Part shown: in pieces, positions 1 through 9,645 of the stretch
How positions within the stretch are numbered: position 1 is the first letter of the stretch
How the letters are laid out: the number at the start of each line of letters is the position of its first letter
Assembly (NCBI RefSeq): GCF_025564085.1
Contig: NZ_JAMGZJ010000067.1
Location: forward strand, 1-64,000
Origin: Silvania confinis
Lineage (GTDB): Bacteria > Pseudomonadota > Gammaproteobacteria > Enterobacterales > Enterobacteriaceae
Direction of reading: 5' to 3'
Length of the DNA stretch: 64,000 bases
Notes under the pieces: generated by a model
Told to the model about the DNA's origin: nothing
The model's input: only the letters and a program-made list of their open reading frames with translations
Databases searched by the model: none
Program-made: the position numbers and the translations under genes

Positions 1-81
1 AGAGACTTTGGTATTCATTTAGCGTCTTGCGACGTTTAGAATCCATGTCACTTTGAGTGCCCACACAGATTGTCTGATAAA

Positions 82-94
82 TTGTTAAAGAGCA
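82..94 (-). promoter_or_regulatory. boxA antitermination element of an rRNA operon leader
   Basis: On the minus strand the sequence reads TGCTCTTTAACAA, the standard enterobacterial rrn boxA, where NusB/NusE nucleate the antitermination complex. It lies downstream of the P2 promoter, and the bases that follow (towards position 1) resemble the 16S leader. The 16S gene itself lies outside the window, to the left. Confidence 0.9.
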
Positions 95-132
95 GTGCAA
101 CGCGGCTTTCGCTCACCGTTGCGAGGTGGCGT

Positions 133-160
133 ATATTACGCTTTCCTCTTTCAGAGTCAA
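133..160 (-). promoter_or_regulatory. rrn P2 promoter
   Basis: Minus strand: -35 TTGACT (155-160), 16 bp spacer, -10 TAATAT (133-138), followed by a GC-rich stretch. Spacing and order relative to P1 and boxA match rrn P2 promoters. In E. coli, rrnD occupies this place next to yrdA, so this is most likely the rrnD P2 equivalent. Confidence 0.85.
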
Positions 161-240
161 GCGTTTATTTTCGCTTTTCTCTTCAACCGAACCGGCTGTT
201 TGTGTGAAGTGATTCACATGTTCCGTGTCGATGGAGGCGC

Positions 241-268
241 ATTATAGGGATCCCAGTTTTTAGCACAA
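241..268 (-). promoter_or_regulatory. rrn P1 promoter with GC-rich discriminator
   Basis: Minus strand: -35 TTGTGC (263-268), 16 bp spacer, perfect -10 TATAAT (241-246), then GCGCCTCC, a GC-rich discriminator typical of stringently controlled rRNA promoters. The AT-rich stretch at about 269-310 fits an UP element. Fis sites would be expected further towards yrdA, but I could not assign them with confidence. It is divergent to yrdA. Confidence 0.88.
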
Positions 269-421
269 GCATTTTTTCGATCTTTTATTTTGACTGCTTT
301 TTTTTCGTCCTTTTCGCTGAAATCCCATCCGATCCGCTCAAATATTGACGTATTTCCCCCTTGATCAAGCTGAATAATACGATCAAAGTCATCTGTATAG
401 TGATCATCAGTCGAGGTTGAT

Positions 422-976
422 ATGTCCGCAGTACTCCGTCCTTATAAAGATCTATTCCCGCAACAAGGCGATCGCGTAATGATCGACAGCAGTAGCGTGG
501 TTATTGGCGATGTCCGAATGGATGACGACGTCAGCATCTGGCCATTGGTCGCTATTCGCGGCGATGTCAATTATGTCGCAATCGGCGCACGTACCAATAT
601 TCAGGATGGCAGCGTTCTGCATGTCACCCACAAATCTTCATACAATCCTGAAGGCAATCCGCTGATCATTGGCGAAGATGTCACCGTCGGCCATAAAGTC
701 ATGCTGCACGGTTGCATAATCGGCAATCGCGTTCTGGTCGGCATGGGCTCGATTTTGTTGGATGGTGTCGTAATAGAAGATGATGTAATGATTGGCGCGG
801 GCAGCCTGGTGCCGCAAAACAAGCGACTCGAGAGTGGCTTTCTTTATTTAGGTAGCCCGGTTAAGCAGATCCGCCCCCTGACGGAAGCGGAAAAGGAAGC
901 CTTGAAGTATTCAGCCAATAACTACGTTAAGTGGAAGAATGACTATCTGGATCAGGAGAGCCAGAACCAACCCTGA
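422..976 (+). CDS. yrdA: Gamma-class carbonic anhydrase family protein YrdA
   Basis: The product has 184 residues, the usual YrdA length, and is a left-handed beta-helix protein of the gamma carbonic anhydrase family. Visible family residues are R46 and D48 (RGD), Q61, and the metal-binding type histidines H67, H91 and H96. H70 adds a fourth. Hexapeptide-type repeats run from about residue 22 to 135. The fold and metal site are clear by family, but physiological carbonic anhydrase activity of YrdA is not firmly established. The gene is divergent from the rrn promoters, and its last 25 bases overlap the 3' end of yrdB on the other strand. Confidence 0.95.
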   Translation: MSAVLRPYKDLFPQQGDRVMIDSSSVVIGDVRMDDDVSIWPLVAIRGDVNYVAIGARTNIQDGSVLHVTHKSSYNPEGNPLIIGEDVTVGHKVMLHGCIIGNRVLVGMGSILLDGVVIEDDVMIGAGSLVPQNKRLESGFLYLGSPVKQIRPLTEAEKEALKYSANNYVKWKNDYLDQESQNQP

Positions 977-1200
977 TCGTCATCCAGTCCCTCGCGGATC
1001 TCATCGCTGGCTTCTTCTTCCAGATCCCAGCGATGATCGCGAAAAGCGTACAGTGCATCGATATCGCCAAAACGGCGCTCCAGCGTGATGCCTGCAATGG
1101 CACACATCACTAGCATGCCGTTTACCAGCGCTGGGAAGCAAACCGCCGACTTTTTTTCATCCCAATATTCCCGCTCCGGGAACTGGATCGCCTGGTTCAA
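952..1200 (-). CDS. yrdB: YrdB, small conserved protein (DUF1488)
   Basis: 82 residues, close to the 85 of the E. coli protein. It is a small acidic protein of the DUF1488 family with the family's FPALVNGM segment near residue 22 and an acidic C-terminal half. No function is known to me. The start is TTG (1198-1200) and overlaps the aroE stop codon in the arrangement TTGA, which implies translational coupling to aroE. The 3' end converges on yrdA and overlaps it by 25 bp. Confidence 0.85.
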   Translation of the reverse strand: MNQAIQFPEREYWDEKKSAVCFPALVNGMLVMCAIAGITLERRFGDIDALYAFRDHRWDLEEEASDEIREGLDDDQGWFWLS

Positions 1201-2015
1201 ACAGAAAGCTCCTGCTTAAGCTTCTCAATTACTGGCTCTACTGCCGGTAATACGCCGTGCCAGAGCATCACCGCATGCGCAGCCTGACCCACCAGCATAC
1301 CTAGACCATCGGCGAGATGTTTTGCTCCCTGCTGCTCACACCAGCTCAGAAAAGGTGTTCTACCTTTTTGATAAAACATGTCGTAGCAGCGGACATGCGG
1401 GTTCACGACTGAAGAAGGGATCGCTGGAACCTCACCACCCAAGCCACTAGAAGTCGCATTAATGATAAGGTCGAATTCTTGCCCGCTTAACGCATCCATA
1501 GCGACAGCATGAATACTGCCGGTATGGGCAAAAAGCGCAGCCAGACCTTCAGCGCGGGAATAGGTTCGATTCGTAATAGTGACCGCACAATCCAGCGAGA
1601 GCAGAGGCAAAATGACCCCACGCGATGCCCCGCCCGCGCCAATCAGCAGGATCCGCGCCCCGGGTTTGATAAATGACAGCCGTTCCAGATCGCTCAGTAA
1701 ACCAATGCCATCGGTGTTGTCCCCCAGAATCCGACCATCCTCCAGGCGCTTAAGTGTATTCACGGCACCAGCAAGAGAGGCGCGTTCAGTTAATTCATCG
1801 GCGCGTTCAAATGCCTCTTCTTTAAAAGGTACAGTAACATTCGCCCCTTTTCCGCCATCAGTAAAGAAAGCTTCCAGCGTGCTTACAAAGGCATCGACAG
1901 GCGCAATTACGCGACCATAAGGATGCTCAATGTGTAGTTGCTGCGCGAATTGCTGGTGAATAAAGGGCGACTTGCTGTGCGCAATGGGATTACCAAAAAC
2001 GGCATACGTTTCCAT
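1197..2015 (-). CDS. aroE: Shikimate dehydrogenase (NADP+)
   Basis: 272 residues, the family's usual length. It reduces 3-dehydroshikimate to shikimate in chorismate synthesis. The substrate-site SKSP motif lies near residues 14-17. The catalytic pair is K65 (in NVTVPFK) and D102 (in NTDGIG), and the NADP-binding loop GAGGASRG spans 126-133. It follows tsaC with 4 bp between them and overlaps yrdB at its stop, so the dprA-smg-yrdD-tsaC-aroE-yrdB set is very probably one transcript. Two other shikimate genes, aroK and aroB, are at 60-62 kb in a separate operon. Confidence 0.98.
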   Translation of the reverse strand: METYAVFGNPIAHSKSPFIHQQFAQQLHIEHPYGRVIAPVDAFVSTLEAFFTDGGKGANVTVPFKEEAFERADELTERASLAGAVNTLKRLEDGRILGDNTDGIGLLSDLERLSFIKPGARILLIGAGGASRGVILPLLSLDCAVTITNRTYSRAEGLAALFAHTGSIHAVAMDALSGQEFDLIINATSSGLGGEVPAIPSSVVNPHVRCYDMFYQKGRTPFLSWCEQQGAKHLADGLGMLVGQAAHAVMLWHGVLPAVEPVIEKLKQELSV

Positions 2016-2019
2016 CTTA

Positions 2020-2592
2020 TTACCCCTGGCGAAAACGTTCGCCGGTTAAAGCATCTCGGATTTCTGACGGGTTCAGGCGTCCACTGGTATCGCCGATAAC
2101 GACGGGGAAATCATGGCCGAACTGCGTCTGCACTTCTTCGGCTGTACGACAAGGCGGTAATCCGGTCAGATTGGCGCTGGTAGAAACTAGCGGTTTACCA
2201 AACGCGTTACACAATTCGATAACCAAAGGATGATCCGTCACGCGAACGGCAAGTGAGTCAAAACGACCCGTAAGCCAGCGTGGGGTAGTCGGCAGTGCCG
2301 GGAAGACAAACGTCACCGGCCCAGGCCAGGCGGTAAAAATTGACTCACGTTGCGCTGGCGTCAGCATCGAATCATCAATATAGGGTTGAATTTGCTCGAA
2401 GCTGGAAGCGATTAAAATGAGACCTTTCTCTACCGGTCTCTGTTTTAGTGCTAATAACCGGCTAACGGCGGTTTCACTGTCGGGATCGCATCCGACCCCA
2501 AAAACAGCTTCTGTTGGATAGGCGATGACTTCTTCTTTATTCAGTACATCCACCGCATGCGCGATAGAGCCTGATGGCAGGTTGTTATTCAC
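2020..2592 (-). CDS. tsaC: Threonylcarbamoyl-AMP synthase TsaC (tRNA t6A synthesis)
   Basis: 190 residues from the GTG at 2590-2592, which gives the N-terminus and length of E. coli TsaC. The longer reading frame to 2637 would add 15 residues with no family match. TsaC makes threonylcarbamoyl-adenylate from threonine, bicarbonate and ATP for t6A37 of ANN-decoding tRNAs. The YrdC/Sua5 fold is recognisable from YPTEAVFG near residues 26-33, the KQRP segment, and STSAN in the second half. It overlaps the 3' end of yrdD by 8 bp. Former name yrdC. Confidence 0.96.
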   Translation of the reverse strand: MNNNLPSGSIAHAVDVLNKEEVIAYPTEAVFGVGCDPDSETAVSRLLALKQRPVEKGLILIASSFEQIQPYIDDSMLTPAQRESIFTAWPGPVTFVFPALPTTPRWLTGRFDSLAVRVTDHPLVIELCNAFGKPLVSTSANLTGLPPCRTAEEVQTQFGHDFPVVIGDTSGRLNPSEIRDALTGERFRQG

Positions 2593-3139
2593 TATTTTGA
2601 TCCGCCGGAACCGGCTTTCCACATTGTTTACTGGCACAGAAGCGCTTGACGCCTTGCGCAGTTTTCTTTTCGATAAGTAGCGGGTACTGGCACTCAGGAC
2701 AACATCCCGCCACCGGTTTGAAATTGGTTACGAACTGACATTCAGGATAACGATCGCAGGAGTAGAATGTCTTACCGTAACGCGAACGCCGTTGAACAAG
2801 ATGCCCACTGTCGCATTGCGGGCAGGCCAACGCGGTTTCATCGGGCTTATCAATTTGTTCTGTGTGTCCACATTCGGGATAGCGACAGCAGCCGATAAAC
2901 ATGCCGAAACGCCCCTGACGCAGCGCCAGATCGTCGCCACATTGTGGGCATGCCTGCCCCTCCAGAATCTTAACAATGTGTCCGTCTGCCTGATTTTTCA
3001 GGGGACGAACATAATCACATTCTGGAAAATGTGCACAACCGAGAAACGGCCCGTGCTTACCGGAGCGGATAACAAGCTCTGCCCCACACTGCGGGCAGGG
3101 CTCGTTTTTATGCACCGTAAATAGTGCTGATTTGGCCAT
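2585..3139 (-). CDS. yrdD: YrdD, stand-alone topoisomerase-type zinc-ribbon protein
   Basis: 184 residues from the ATG at 3137-3139 (MAKSALF, as in the 180-residue E. coli protein), preceded by an AAGAG ribosome-binding site. An upstream ATG at 3184 lies inside smg and is less likely. The protein is built of successive CxxC zinc ribbons (CPQC near 15, 64 and 104, CPEC near 149) like the C-terminal ribbons of topoisomerase I, but has no topoisomerase catalytic domain. A nucleic-acid binding role is inferred. It lies between smg and tsaC in the dprA-aroE set. Confidence 0.93.
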   Translation of the reverse strand: MAKSALFTVHKNEPCPQCGAELVIRSGKHGPFLGCAHFPECDYVRPLKNQADGHIVKILEGQACPQCGDDLALRQGRFGMFIGCCRYPECGHTEQIDKPDETALACPQCDSGHLVQRRSRYGKTFYSCDRYPECQFVTNFKPVAGCCPECQYPLLIEKKTAQGVKRFCASKQCGKPVPADQNSE

Positions 3140-3164
3140 AACAACTCTTGGTGCTGCTGATGAA

Positions 3165-3638
3165 TTAATGCAGCATACCTTCATTCACTTCAAAGAGTAA
3201 TTCTTCCATTTGCTGATAGGCATTTTCACAGCCCGGAATATTGAACAGAACCATCAGGATGACCCATTTTAGGTCTTCCAGCTCAAATTCTGCCGTATCC
3301 AGAGCCATAACGCGTTCTATCACCATTTCACGCGTTTCGAGGTTGAGCACCTGAATTTGCTCCAGGAATAAAATGAATCCCCGGCAACTCGCATCCAGCC
3401 TTTCACATTCATCAGCAGTATAGATGCGCACAGACAGCGGATCGGAAACCAACTGCATCGGTTCGGCGAGGCCTTCCTGATAATCAGCCAGTTTTTCGAG
3501 CCATATTAACGCGTTGTAGATATCTTCCCGTTCAAAACCCGCATCAGTAAGATCGCGCGTAAGCTTGTCCTGATCCACGCGCGCTTCAGCTTCGTTATGG
3601 ATGTAAGTCTCAAACAAATACATCAGTACGTCGAACAT
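3165..3638 (-). CDS. smg: Smg protein (DUF494), unknown function
   Basis: 157 residues, identical in length to E. coli Smg, and a mostly helical, strongly acidic protein. Smg is conserved beside dprA in gammaproteobacteria, but its molecular role is unknown. The start overlaps the 3' end of dprA by 29 bp, indicating coupled translation, and yrdD begins 25 bp after its stop. Nothing odd is visible. Confidence 0.93.
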   Translation of the reverse strand: MFDVLMYLFETYIHNEAEARVDQDKLTRDLTDAGFEREDIYNALIWLEKLADYQEGLAEPMQLVSDPLSVRIYTADECERLDASCRGFILFLEQIQVLNLETREMVIERVMALDTAEFELEDLKWVILMVLFNIPGCENAYQQMEELLFEVNEGMLH

Positions 3639-4734
3639 GGCATGCCCTCCTTAATCGGACATAGCCGCCGGGTACAGCTGCGATCCATCCTGCTAACTCC
3701 AGTTCCAGTAGCTGTGCTACCGTTACTGGCACAGGTTGGCCGGCACGTTCAGCGACAACGTCAACAGGTGTTACCTCATCTCCTACGTTAGCCAGGAGCT
3801 CAGGAAATGGCAATGCTACCTGGTCTTGATCTGATAAATTAAGTCTATTTTCGGGTTCACCCACAAGCCAATTGAAGCTGGATCGCAAACTTTCCAGAAT
3901 GTCCTCTGCCGCAGTAACGGGAGTGGCACCCTCCTTAATCAGCCAGTGCGGCCCTTCGCATCCCGGACTGCCGACGGCCCCCGGCAAGGCAAAAATTTCA
4001 CGCCCCTGTTCAAGGGCACATTTTGCGGTAACGAGCGACCCGCTGCGCAGCATCGCTTCTATAACAAAAACGCCCTGGCTCAGCCCACTAATAATGCGAT
4101 TACGTCGAGGGAAGTTACCTGGCCACGGGGGTGTCGCAAGCGCGAACTCTGAAACGATAGCACCACCGTTTGCGATCAGGTTCTCAGCCAGGGAGACATG
4201 GCGACGGGGATAGACGGTAGACAGGCCATTACCTAATACCGCTACACTTTTTCCCTTAACGTTTAGCGCCGCACGGTGAGCGATTCCATCGATTCCGCAC
4301 GCCAGACCGCTGGTAATGGTTAGCCCGGCCAGGGCCAGCTGTTCGCAGAAGATCTTTCCCCAACGCTCGCCATACCAGGAGTGCGAACGGCTGCCAACAA
4401 CAGCGAGTTGCAGGCTCTCCAGTATCGATGGATTGCCCCTCACAAAAAGCGCGCCGGGGAAATCTGCAATGGCCCGCAACTGTGGCGGGTATGAAGAGTG
4501 ATCTGCACAGATAAGATGATGCCCCGGTTCTGCCAGCCAGTTCATACTGCGTTCAATATCGCGAGGTGAACATGAAAAAAAGCGCTCATTTTGCTTTTGC
4601 GTGAGCTCTGCCGCCGCCAGTACAGCGCTATCAAGATGAGCCTCGCGCTGCAATTTTTGCGCTATCAGCACCATCCTGTCGCCGTACAATTCTCCGATGT
4701 TTATCAGGCGTAACCATATCTCTGTGGATGTCAT
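3610..4734 (-). CDS. dprA: DNA-protecting protein DprA (Smf)
   Basis: 374 residues from the ATG at 4732-4734, the E. coli Smf length. The frame is open to 4764 but those residues are not family-like. DprA binds incoming single-stranded DNA and loads RecA during transformation. The Rossmann-like DprA domain (about 100-300) shows [15 protein letters not shown] and SGLACGIDG, followed by [13 protein letters not shown]. The C-terminal winged-helix segment is at about 310-374. The gene is divergent from def. With hofOPQ at the other end of the window, this genome keeps DNA-uptake type genes, though natural competence cannot be inferred from that. Confidence 0.96.
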   Translation of the reverse strand: MTSTEIWLRLINIGELYGDRMVLIAQKLQREAHLDSAVLAAAELTQKQNERFFSCSPRDIERSMNWLAEPGHHLICADHSSYPPQLRAIADFPGALFVRGNPSILESLQLAVVGSRSHSWYGERWGKIFCEQLALAGLTITSGLACGIDGIAHRAALNVKGKSVAVLGNGLSTVYPRRHVSLAENLIANGGAIVSEFALATPPWPGNFPRRNRIISGLSQGVFVIEAMLRSGSLVTAKCALEQGREIFALPGAVGSPGCEGPHWLIKEGATPVTAAEDILESLRSSFNWLVGEPENRLNLSDQDQVALPFPELLANVGDEVTPVDVVAERAGQPVPVTVAQLLELELAGWIAAVPGGYVRLRRACHVRRTDVFV

Positions 4735-4786
4735 CCTTTCCCCTGCCACAAGCAGCCATAGCAATCTTTGCGATTGGTCAGTGATG

Positions 4787-4816
4787 CTGTCAATCAGGGG
4801 GGGATTTGTCTAGAAT
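4787..4816 (+). promoter_or_regulatory. Candidate promoter for def-fmt
   Basis: CTGTCA (4787-4792), 18 bp spacer, then TAGAAT (4811-4816), 46 bp before the def start codon. The -10 is good and the -35 weak. Only the position in the dprA/def divergent gap supports it further. Confidence 0.4.
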
Positions 4817-4861
4817 AGAGGTAATATTCTTTTCAACTCCTGAATACGACTCTGGAAATAT

Positions 4862-5371
4862 ATGGCAGTTTTGCAAGTGTTACATATCCCGGACGAGCGC
4901 CTTCGCAAAGTCGCCGAGCCGGTTAAAGAAGTGAATGCAGAAACTCAGCGTATCATCGATGATATGTTCGATACGATGTACGCTGAAGAGGGCATTGGTC
5001 TCGCCGCTACGCAGGTTGATATTCACCAGCGCATCATCGTGATCGACGTTTCTGAAAACCGGGAAGAACGTCTGGTATTGATTAACCCCGAGTTGCTGGA
5101 AAAATGGGGCGAAACAGGAATAGAAGAAGGTTGCCTCTCTATTCCTGAGCAGCGAGCGCTGGTACCCCGCGCAGAAAAAGTCAAAATCCGCGCGCTTGAT
5201 CGCGACGGTAAACCATTTGAAATGGAAGCGGACGATCTGCTGGCAATTTGCATTCAGCACGAGATGGATCATCTGGTCGGTAAACTGTTTATCGATTATC
5301 TCTCGCCAATGAAACAGCAGCGAATTCGTCAGAAAGTAGAGAAACTGGATCGCATGCGCACCCGCGCATAA
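4862..5371 (+). CDS. def: Peptide deformylase
   Basis: 169 residues, the exact family length in E. coli. It removes the formyl group from nascent proteins at the ribosome exit. All three metal-site motifs are present: GIGLAATQ (44-51), EGCLS with the metal ligand C91, and HEMDH with H133, E134 and H137. The next gene, fmt, adds the formyl group to initiator tRNA, so the pair encodes the two halves of the formylation cycle. Spacing to the fmt GTG is 25 bp. Confidence 0.98.
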   Translation: MAVLQVLHIPDERLRKVAEPVKEVNAETQRIIDDMFDTMYAEEGIGLAATQVDIHQRIIVIDVSENREERLVLINPELLEKWGETGIEEGCLSIPEQRALVPRAEKVKIRALDRDGKPFEMEADDLLAICIQHEMDHLVGKLFIDYLSPMKQQRIRQKVEKLDRMRTRA

Positions 5372-5396
5372 CGTGACCCCGGATACAAGGATTAAC

Positions 5397-6344
5397 GTGT
5401 CTACATCACTACGCATCATCTTCGCAGGAACCCCTGACTTCGCAGCGCGTCATCTGGACGCGCTGTTGTCGTCTGGCCATCAGGTTGTTGGCGTCTTTAC
5501 TCAGCCGGATCGCCCTGCAGGCCGTGGTAAAAAACTGATGCCGAGCCCGGTTAAAGTGCTGGCGGAAGAACATAGTTTACCTGTGTTTCAACCTGCGTCA
5601 CTGCGCCCTCAGGAAAACCAGCAACTTGTGGCTGAACTAAACGCAGATGTCATGGTAGTTGTGGCATACGGCCTTATTCTGCCAAAAGCGGTTCTTGAGA
5701 TGCCGCGTCAGGGTTGCATTAATGTCCATGGTTCTCTGCTCCCGCGCTGGCGCGGTGCGGCACCGATACAACGTGCATTGTGGGCCGGGGATGCCAACAC
5801 TGGCGTGACGATTATGCAGATGGATGTGGGTCTGGATACCGGTGACATGCTGTATAAGCTCTCCTGCCCCATTGCTGCCGACGATACCAGTGCCACTCTG
5901 TATGGCAAACTGGCGGAGCTCGGGCCGAAAGGTCTTATTGATACACTGCAACAGTTGGCCAACAACAGCATCCAACCTGAAGTACAAGATGAAGCGTTGG
6001 TCACTTATGCTGAAAAACTCAGTAAAGAAGAGGCCCGTCTCGACTGGTCACTCTCTGCTGCCCAGCTTGAACGTTGTATACGCGCATTTAATCCCTGGCC
6101 GATGAGCTGGCTGGAGATCGACGGGCAACCGGTAAAAGTCTGGCAAGCCTCCGTTATTGCTGGCCAGTCCACTGCGGCACCCGGCACCATCATCGACGCG
6201 AGCAAGCAAGGTATTCAGATCGCCACTGTTGAAGGGATCCTTAACCTGGAATCCTTACAACCTGCAGGTAAAAAAGCCATGAGTGCGCAGGATCTTCTGA
6301 ATTCTCGCCGTGAATGGTTTACACCCGGCAATTGTCTCGCCTGA
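5397..6344 (+). CDS. fmt: Methionyl-tRNA formyltransferase
   Basis: 315 residues from the GTG at 5397, preceded by AAGGA at 5387-5391. An upstream ATG at 5373 would add 8 residues but gives no family match. It formylates Met-tRNAi using 10-formyl-THF. The N-terminal formyltransferase domain shows the [13 protein letters not shown] loop near residues 33-45 and the catalytic segment [16 protein letters not shown] (about 107-122). A C-terminal OB-like domain follows. The operon order def-fmt-rsmB is conserved. Confidence 0.97.
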   Translation: MSTSLRIIFAGTPDFAARHLDALLSSGHQVVGVFTQPDRPAGRGKKLMPSPVKVLAEEHSLPVFQPASLRPQENQQLVAELNADVMVVVAYGLILPKAVLEMPRQGCINVHGSLLPRWRGAAPIQRALWAGDANTGVTIMQMDVGLDTGDMLYKLSCPIAADDTSATLYGKLAELGPKGLIDTLQQLANNSIQPEVQDEALVTYAEKLSKEEARLDWSLSAAQLERCIRAFNPWPMSWLEIDGQPVKVWQASVIAGQSTAAPGTIIDASKQGIQIATVEGILNLESLQPAGKKAMSAQDLLNSRREWFTPGNCLA

Positions 6345-6356
6345 AATCATCTCAAT

Positions 6357-6388
6357 TTTAAGCCCGGAGTTTCCGGGCATTTTTATTT
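6357..6388 (+). terminator. Terminator-like hairpin between fmt and rsmB
   Basis: Stem GCCCGGA (6362-6368) / TCCGGGC (6372-6378), 3-base loop, followed by ATTTTTATTTTTG. It has the shape of a Rho-independent terminator, yet rsmB begins only 9 bp after the T-rich tract, so it may attenuate rather than end transcription. Confidence 0.65.
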
Positions 6389-6396
6389 TTGTGGTT

Positions 6397-7683
6397 ATGA
6401 AAAAACAAAATTTACGCAGCCTGGCAGCCCAGGCAATTGAGCAAGTGGTCGAGCAGGGTCAATCTCTGAGCAATGTTCTGCCATCGTTCCAGCAAAAAGT
6501 CTCTGATAAAGACAAAGCACTGCTCCAGGAGCTGTGCTTTGGTGTCCTGCGCACATTGCCACAGCTGGAGTGGTTGATCGGTAAACTGATGTCGCGCCCG
6601 ATGACGGGTAAGCAACGCGTCCTGCATTATCTGATCATGGTTGGTCTTTATCAGTTATTGCATACCCGTATTCCACCTCATGCCGCACTGGCAGAGACCG
6701 TTGAAGGTGCGGTGGCAGTGAAGCGCCCGCAGTTAAAAGGGCTGATTAATGGCGTACTTCGCCAGTTTCAGCGCCAGCAAGATGAACTGCTCGCAGAATT
6801 TTCAGGCTCAGAGAAACGCTTCCTTCATCCTGACTGGTTGCTAAAACGTCTGCAAAAAGCCTACCCACAGCAGTGGGAAACCATTGTGGGCGCCAATAAC
6901 CTACGTCCGCCGATGTGGCTGCGCGTCAATCGCAACCATCATTCTCGCGATGAATGGATGGCGCTGCTTGAAGAGGCAGGTATGAGTGGATTTACCCATC
7001 CGGACTATAACGATGCGGTTCGTCTGGCAAACCCTGCTTCTGTACTTGCGCTTCCGGGCTTTGAACAAGGCTGGGTCACCGTTCAGGACGCCTCTGCTCA
7101 AGGCTGCATGACCTTTCTTGAACCGCAAAATGGTGAGCGCATCCTTGATCTGTGCGCAGCACCAGGCGGTAAAACAACGCATATCCTTGAGGCCGCACCT
7201 CAGGCAAGCGTGATGGCGGTCGATATTGACGAACAACGTCTGTCTCGCGTCTACGACAACCTTAAGCGCCTCGGCATGAAGGCAGAAGTCAAACAGGGTG
7301 ACGGACGTACACCAGCCCAATGGTGTGGCGATGAGCAGTTCGATCGCATTTTGCTGGATGCCCCCTGCTCTGCCACCGGCGTTATTCGACGCCATCCGGA
7401 TATTAAATGGCTGCGTCGCGATCGCGATATCAACGAACTCGCGCAGCTGCAATCGGAAATCCTTGATGCGGTCTGGCCCCATCTGAAATCAGGTGGAACG
7501 CTGGTGTATGCAACCTGTTCCGTGTTGCCTGAAGAGAACAGCCTGCAAATCGCGGCTTTTCTTAAGCGTACGCCTAATGCCCGTCTGCAGACGACTGGAA
7601 CACCACAACAGCCCGGCAAGCAGAATCTGCCTGGGGCAGAAGAAGGCGACGGCTTCTTTTACGCTAAGCTAATCAAAGAGTGA
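6397..7683 (+). CDS. rsmB: 16S rRNA m5C967 methyltransferase RsmB (Sun)
   Basis: 428 residues from the ATG at 6397 (MKKQNLRS, as in the 429-residue E. coli protein). The frame is open to 6310, but that segment runs through the hairpin and the fmt 3' end. An N-terminal NusB-like RNA-binding domain (about 1-140) precedes the methyltransferase. The SAM loop is [13 protein letters not shown], with the DAPC motif (C324) and the YATC motif (C374) of m5C enzymes. No clear Shine-Dalgarno sequence precedes the start (TTTTTGTGGTT), so initiation may depend on the upstream context. Confidence 0.96.
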   Translation: MKKQNLRSLAAQAIEQVVEQGQSLSNVLPSFQQKVSDKDKALLQELCFGVLRTLPQLEWLIGKLMSRPMTGKQRVLHYLIMVGLYQLLHTRIPPHAALAETVEGAVAVKRPQLKGLINGVLRQFQRQQDELLAEFSGSEKRFLHPDWLLKRLQKAYPQQWETIVGANNLRPPMWLRVNRNHHSRDEWMALLEEAGMSGFTHPDYNDAVRLANPASVLALPGFEQGWVTVQDASAQGCMTFLEPQNGERILDLCAAPGGKTTHILEAAPQASVMAVDIDEQRLSRVYDNLKRLGMKAEVKQGDGRTPAQWCGDEQFDRILLDAPCSATGVIRRHPDIKWLRRDRDINELAQLQSEILDAVWPHLKSGGTLVYATCSVLPEENSLQIAAFLKRTPNARLQTTGTPQQPGKQNLPGAEEGDGFFYAKLIKE

Positions 7684-7705
7684 TGTTGATAACGGGTCAC
7701 ATGAT

Positions 7706-9082
7706 ATGAAGATAATCATTCTGGGCGCGGGGCAGGTCGGCGGGACGCTGGCTGAAAACCTGGTTGGTGAGAATAACGATATCACCATCGTGGATACCAA
7801 TGGCGATCGTTTGCGGAGTCTGCAGGATAAGTTTGATTTGCGCGTAGTTCAGGGTCATGGTTCTCATCCTCGTGTGCTACGTGAGGCCGGTGCAGATGAT
7901 GCAGACATGCTGGTTGCCGTCACCAGTTCAGATGAAACGAATATGGTGGCCTGTCAGGTGGCCTATTCGTTATTCAACACACCTAACCGTATCGCGCGCA
8001 TCCGTTCTCCGGACTACATCCGTGATGCCGATAAGTTGTTTAATTCTGATGCGGTGCCTATTGACCATTTAATTGCTCCTGAACAGCTGGTTATCGACAG
8101 CATTTACCGACTGATCGAATATCCAGGTGCACTGCAGGTGGTCAATTTTGCCGAAGGTAAAGTCAGCCTTGCCGTTGTAAAAGCCTATTACGGTGGCCCA
8201 TTAATTGGGAACGCACTCTCTACGATGCGCGATCATATGCCGCATATTGACACGCGAGTTGCGGCTATTTTCCGCCATGACCGCCCTATCCGGCCGCAAG
8301 GGTCAACCATTGTTGAAGCCGGGGATGAAGTCTTCTTTATCGCCGCCTCCCAGCATATTCGCGCTGTAATGAGTGAGCTTCAGCGACTTGAAAAGCCCTA
8401 TAAACGCATCATGCTCGTAGGGGGCGGTAATATCGGCGCCGGCCTGGCTCGGCAGCTTGAAAAAGATTACAGCGTAAAACTGATCGAACGCGATCAACAG
8501 CGAGCCTCTGAGCTGGCAGAAAAATTGCAAAACACGATCGTCTTTTATGGTGATGCGTCGGATCAAGAGCTGCTTGCTGAAGAGCACATCGATCAAGTTG
8601 ATCTTTTCATTGCTGTTACCAATGATGATGAAGCAAACATCATGTCAGCAATGCTGGCAAAACGCATGGGTGCAAAGAAGGTTATGGTGCTTATCCAGCG
8701 TCGGGCCTATGTCGATCTGGTCCAGGGAAGCGTTATCGATATTGCCATTTCGCCCCAGCAGGCCACCATTTCTGCCCTGCTGAGCCATGTGCGTAAAGCC
8801 GATATTGTTGGGGTGTCTTCTCTGCGACGTGGAGTGGCAGAGGCCATTGAGGCTGTAGCGCACGGTGATGAGAGCACTTCCCGCGTGGTTGGACGTGCCA
8901 TTGATGAGATTAAGCTTCCGCCAGGCACCATCATTGGTGCCGTTGTCCGCGGTAATGAAGTTATGATCGCCAACGATAATTTACGTATTGAGCAAGGCGA
9001 TCACGTCATTATGTTTCTGACGGACAAAAAGTTTATTACTGACGTCGAGCGGTTATTTCAGCCAAGTCCTTTCTTCCTGTAA
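7706..9082 (+). CDS. trkA: Trk potassium transporter peripheral NAD-binding subunit TrkA
   Basis: 458 residues, the exact E. coli length. TrkA is the cytoplasmic regulatory protein gating the TrkH/TrkG potassium channels. It contains two tandem RCK units. The first nucleotide loop is [11 protein letters not shown] (7-17) and the second is [14 protein letters not shown] near residue 240, each followed by an RCK_C lobe. It starts 22 bp after rsmB, and is probably cotranscribed with it. The membrane subunits are not in this window, as expected for enterobacteria. Confidence 0.98.
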   Translation: MKIIILGAGQVGGTLAENLVGENNDITIVDTNGDRLRSLQDKFDLRVVQGHGSHPRVLREAGADDADMLVAVTSSDETNMVACQVAYSLFNTPNRIARIRSPDYIRDADKLFNSDAVPIDHLIAPEQLVIDSIYRLIEYPGALQVVNFAEGKVSLAVVKAYYGGPLIGNALSTMRDHMPHIDTRVAAIFRHDRPIRPQGSTIVEAGDEVFFIAASQHIRAVMSELQRLEKPYKRIMLVGGGNIGAGLARQLEKDYSVKLIERDQQRASELAEKLQNTIVFYGDASDQELLAEEHIDQVDLFIAVTNDDEANIMSAMLAKRMGAKKVMVLIQRRAYVDLVQGSVIDIAISPQQATISALLSHVRKADIVGVSSLRRGVAEAIEAVAHGDESTSRVVGRAIDEIKLPPGTIIGAVVRGNEVMIANDNLRIEQGDHVIMFLTDKKFITDVERLFQPSPFFL

Positions 9083-9088
9083 TTCTCT

Positions 9089-9110
9089 GGAGGGCTGTAT
9101 ATAGCCCTCC
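9089..9110 (+). terminator. Hairpin after trkA
   Basis: A perfect 8 bp stem GGAGGGCT / AGCCCTCC with a 6-base loop begins 7 bp after the trkA stop. No T-run follows, so it could be a 3' stabilising structure or a Rho-assisted end rather than an intrinsic terminator. Confidence 0.5.
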
Positions 9111-9228
9111 AACCATTTAACCCAATAATATGTAAGGGTTAAATTATTATGACGTCTGTCCATCCTTAATGGCAATTAACTAATCCTTTGTTAAACTTAA
9201 ACTCATTGGATGGCATAAGGAGAAGAAA

Positions 9229-9645
9229 ATGAGTGTTATTAAAGAGTTTCGCGAATTTGCGATGCGTGGGAACGTAGTGGATTTGGCAGTTGGTGTGATC
9301 ATTGGTGCAGCGTTCGGTAAGATCGTTTCCTCACTGGTTGCCGATATCATTATGCCGCCGCTGGGCCTACTGATAGGTGGTATTGATTTCAAACAGTTCG
9401 CCGTTACCTTACGCGCCGCGCAAGGCGATATTCCGCCAGTGGTAATGCACTACGGAGTATTCATTCAGAACGTATTTGATTTTGTGATTGTTGCCTTCGC
9501 CATTTTCATGGCTATCAAGCTTATCAATCGACTGAATCGTAAGAAGAAAGAAGAGCCAGCTGCAGCGCCAGTTCCAACTAAAGAAGAAGTGTTGTTGACT
9601 GAAATTCGTGACTTACTGAAGGTTCAGAATAACCGTACCCTTTAA
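9229..9645 (+). CDS. mscL: Large-conductance mechanosensitive channel MscL
   Basis: 138 residues (136 in E. coli). It is a homopentameric inner-membrane channel that releases solutes on hypo-osmotic shock. The N-terminal amphipathic helix [20 protein letters not shown] leads into TM1 (about 16-45, with the glycine-rich pore lining [16 protein letters not shown]). A periplasmic loop, TM2 (about 76-100) and a charged C-terminal helix bundle follow. A GGAG ribosome-binding site precedes the start. The last 33 bp overlap the 3' end of arfA on the other strand. Confidence 0.98.
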   Translation: MSVIKEFREFAMRGNVVDLAVGVIIGAAFGKIVSSLVADIIMPPLGLLIGGIDFKQFAVTLRAAQGDIPPVVMHYGVFIQNVFDFVIVAFAIFMAIKLINRLNRKKKEEPAAAPVPTKEEVLLTEIRDLLKVQNNRTL

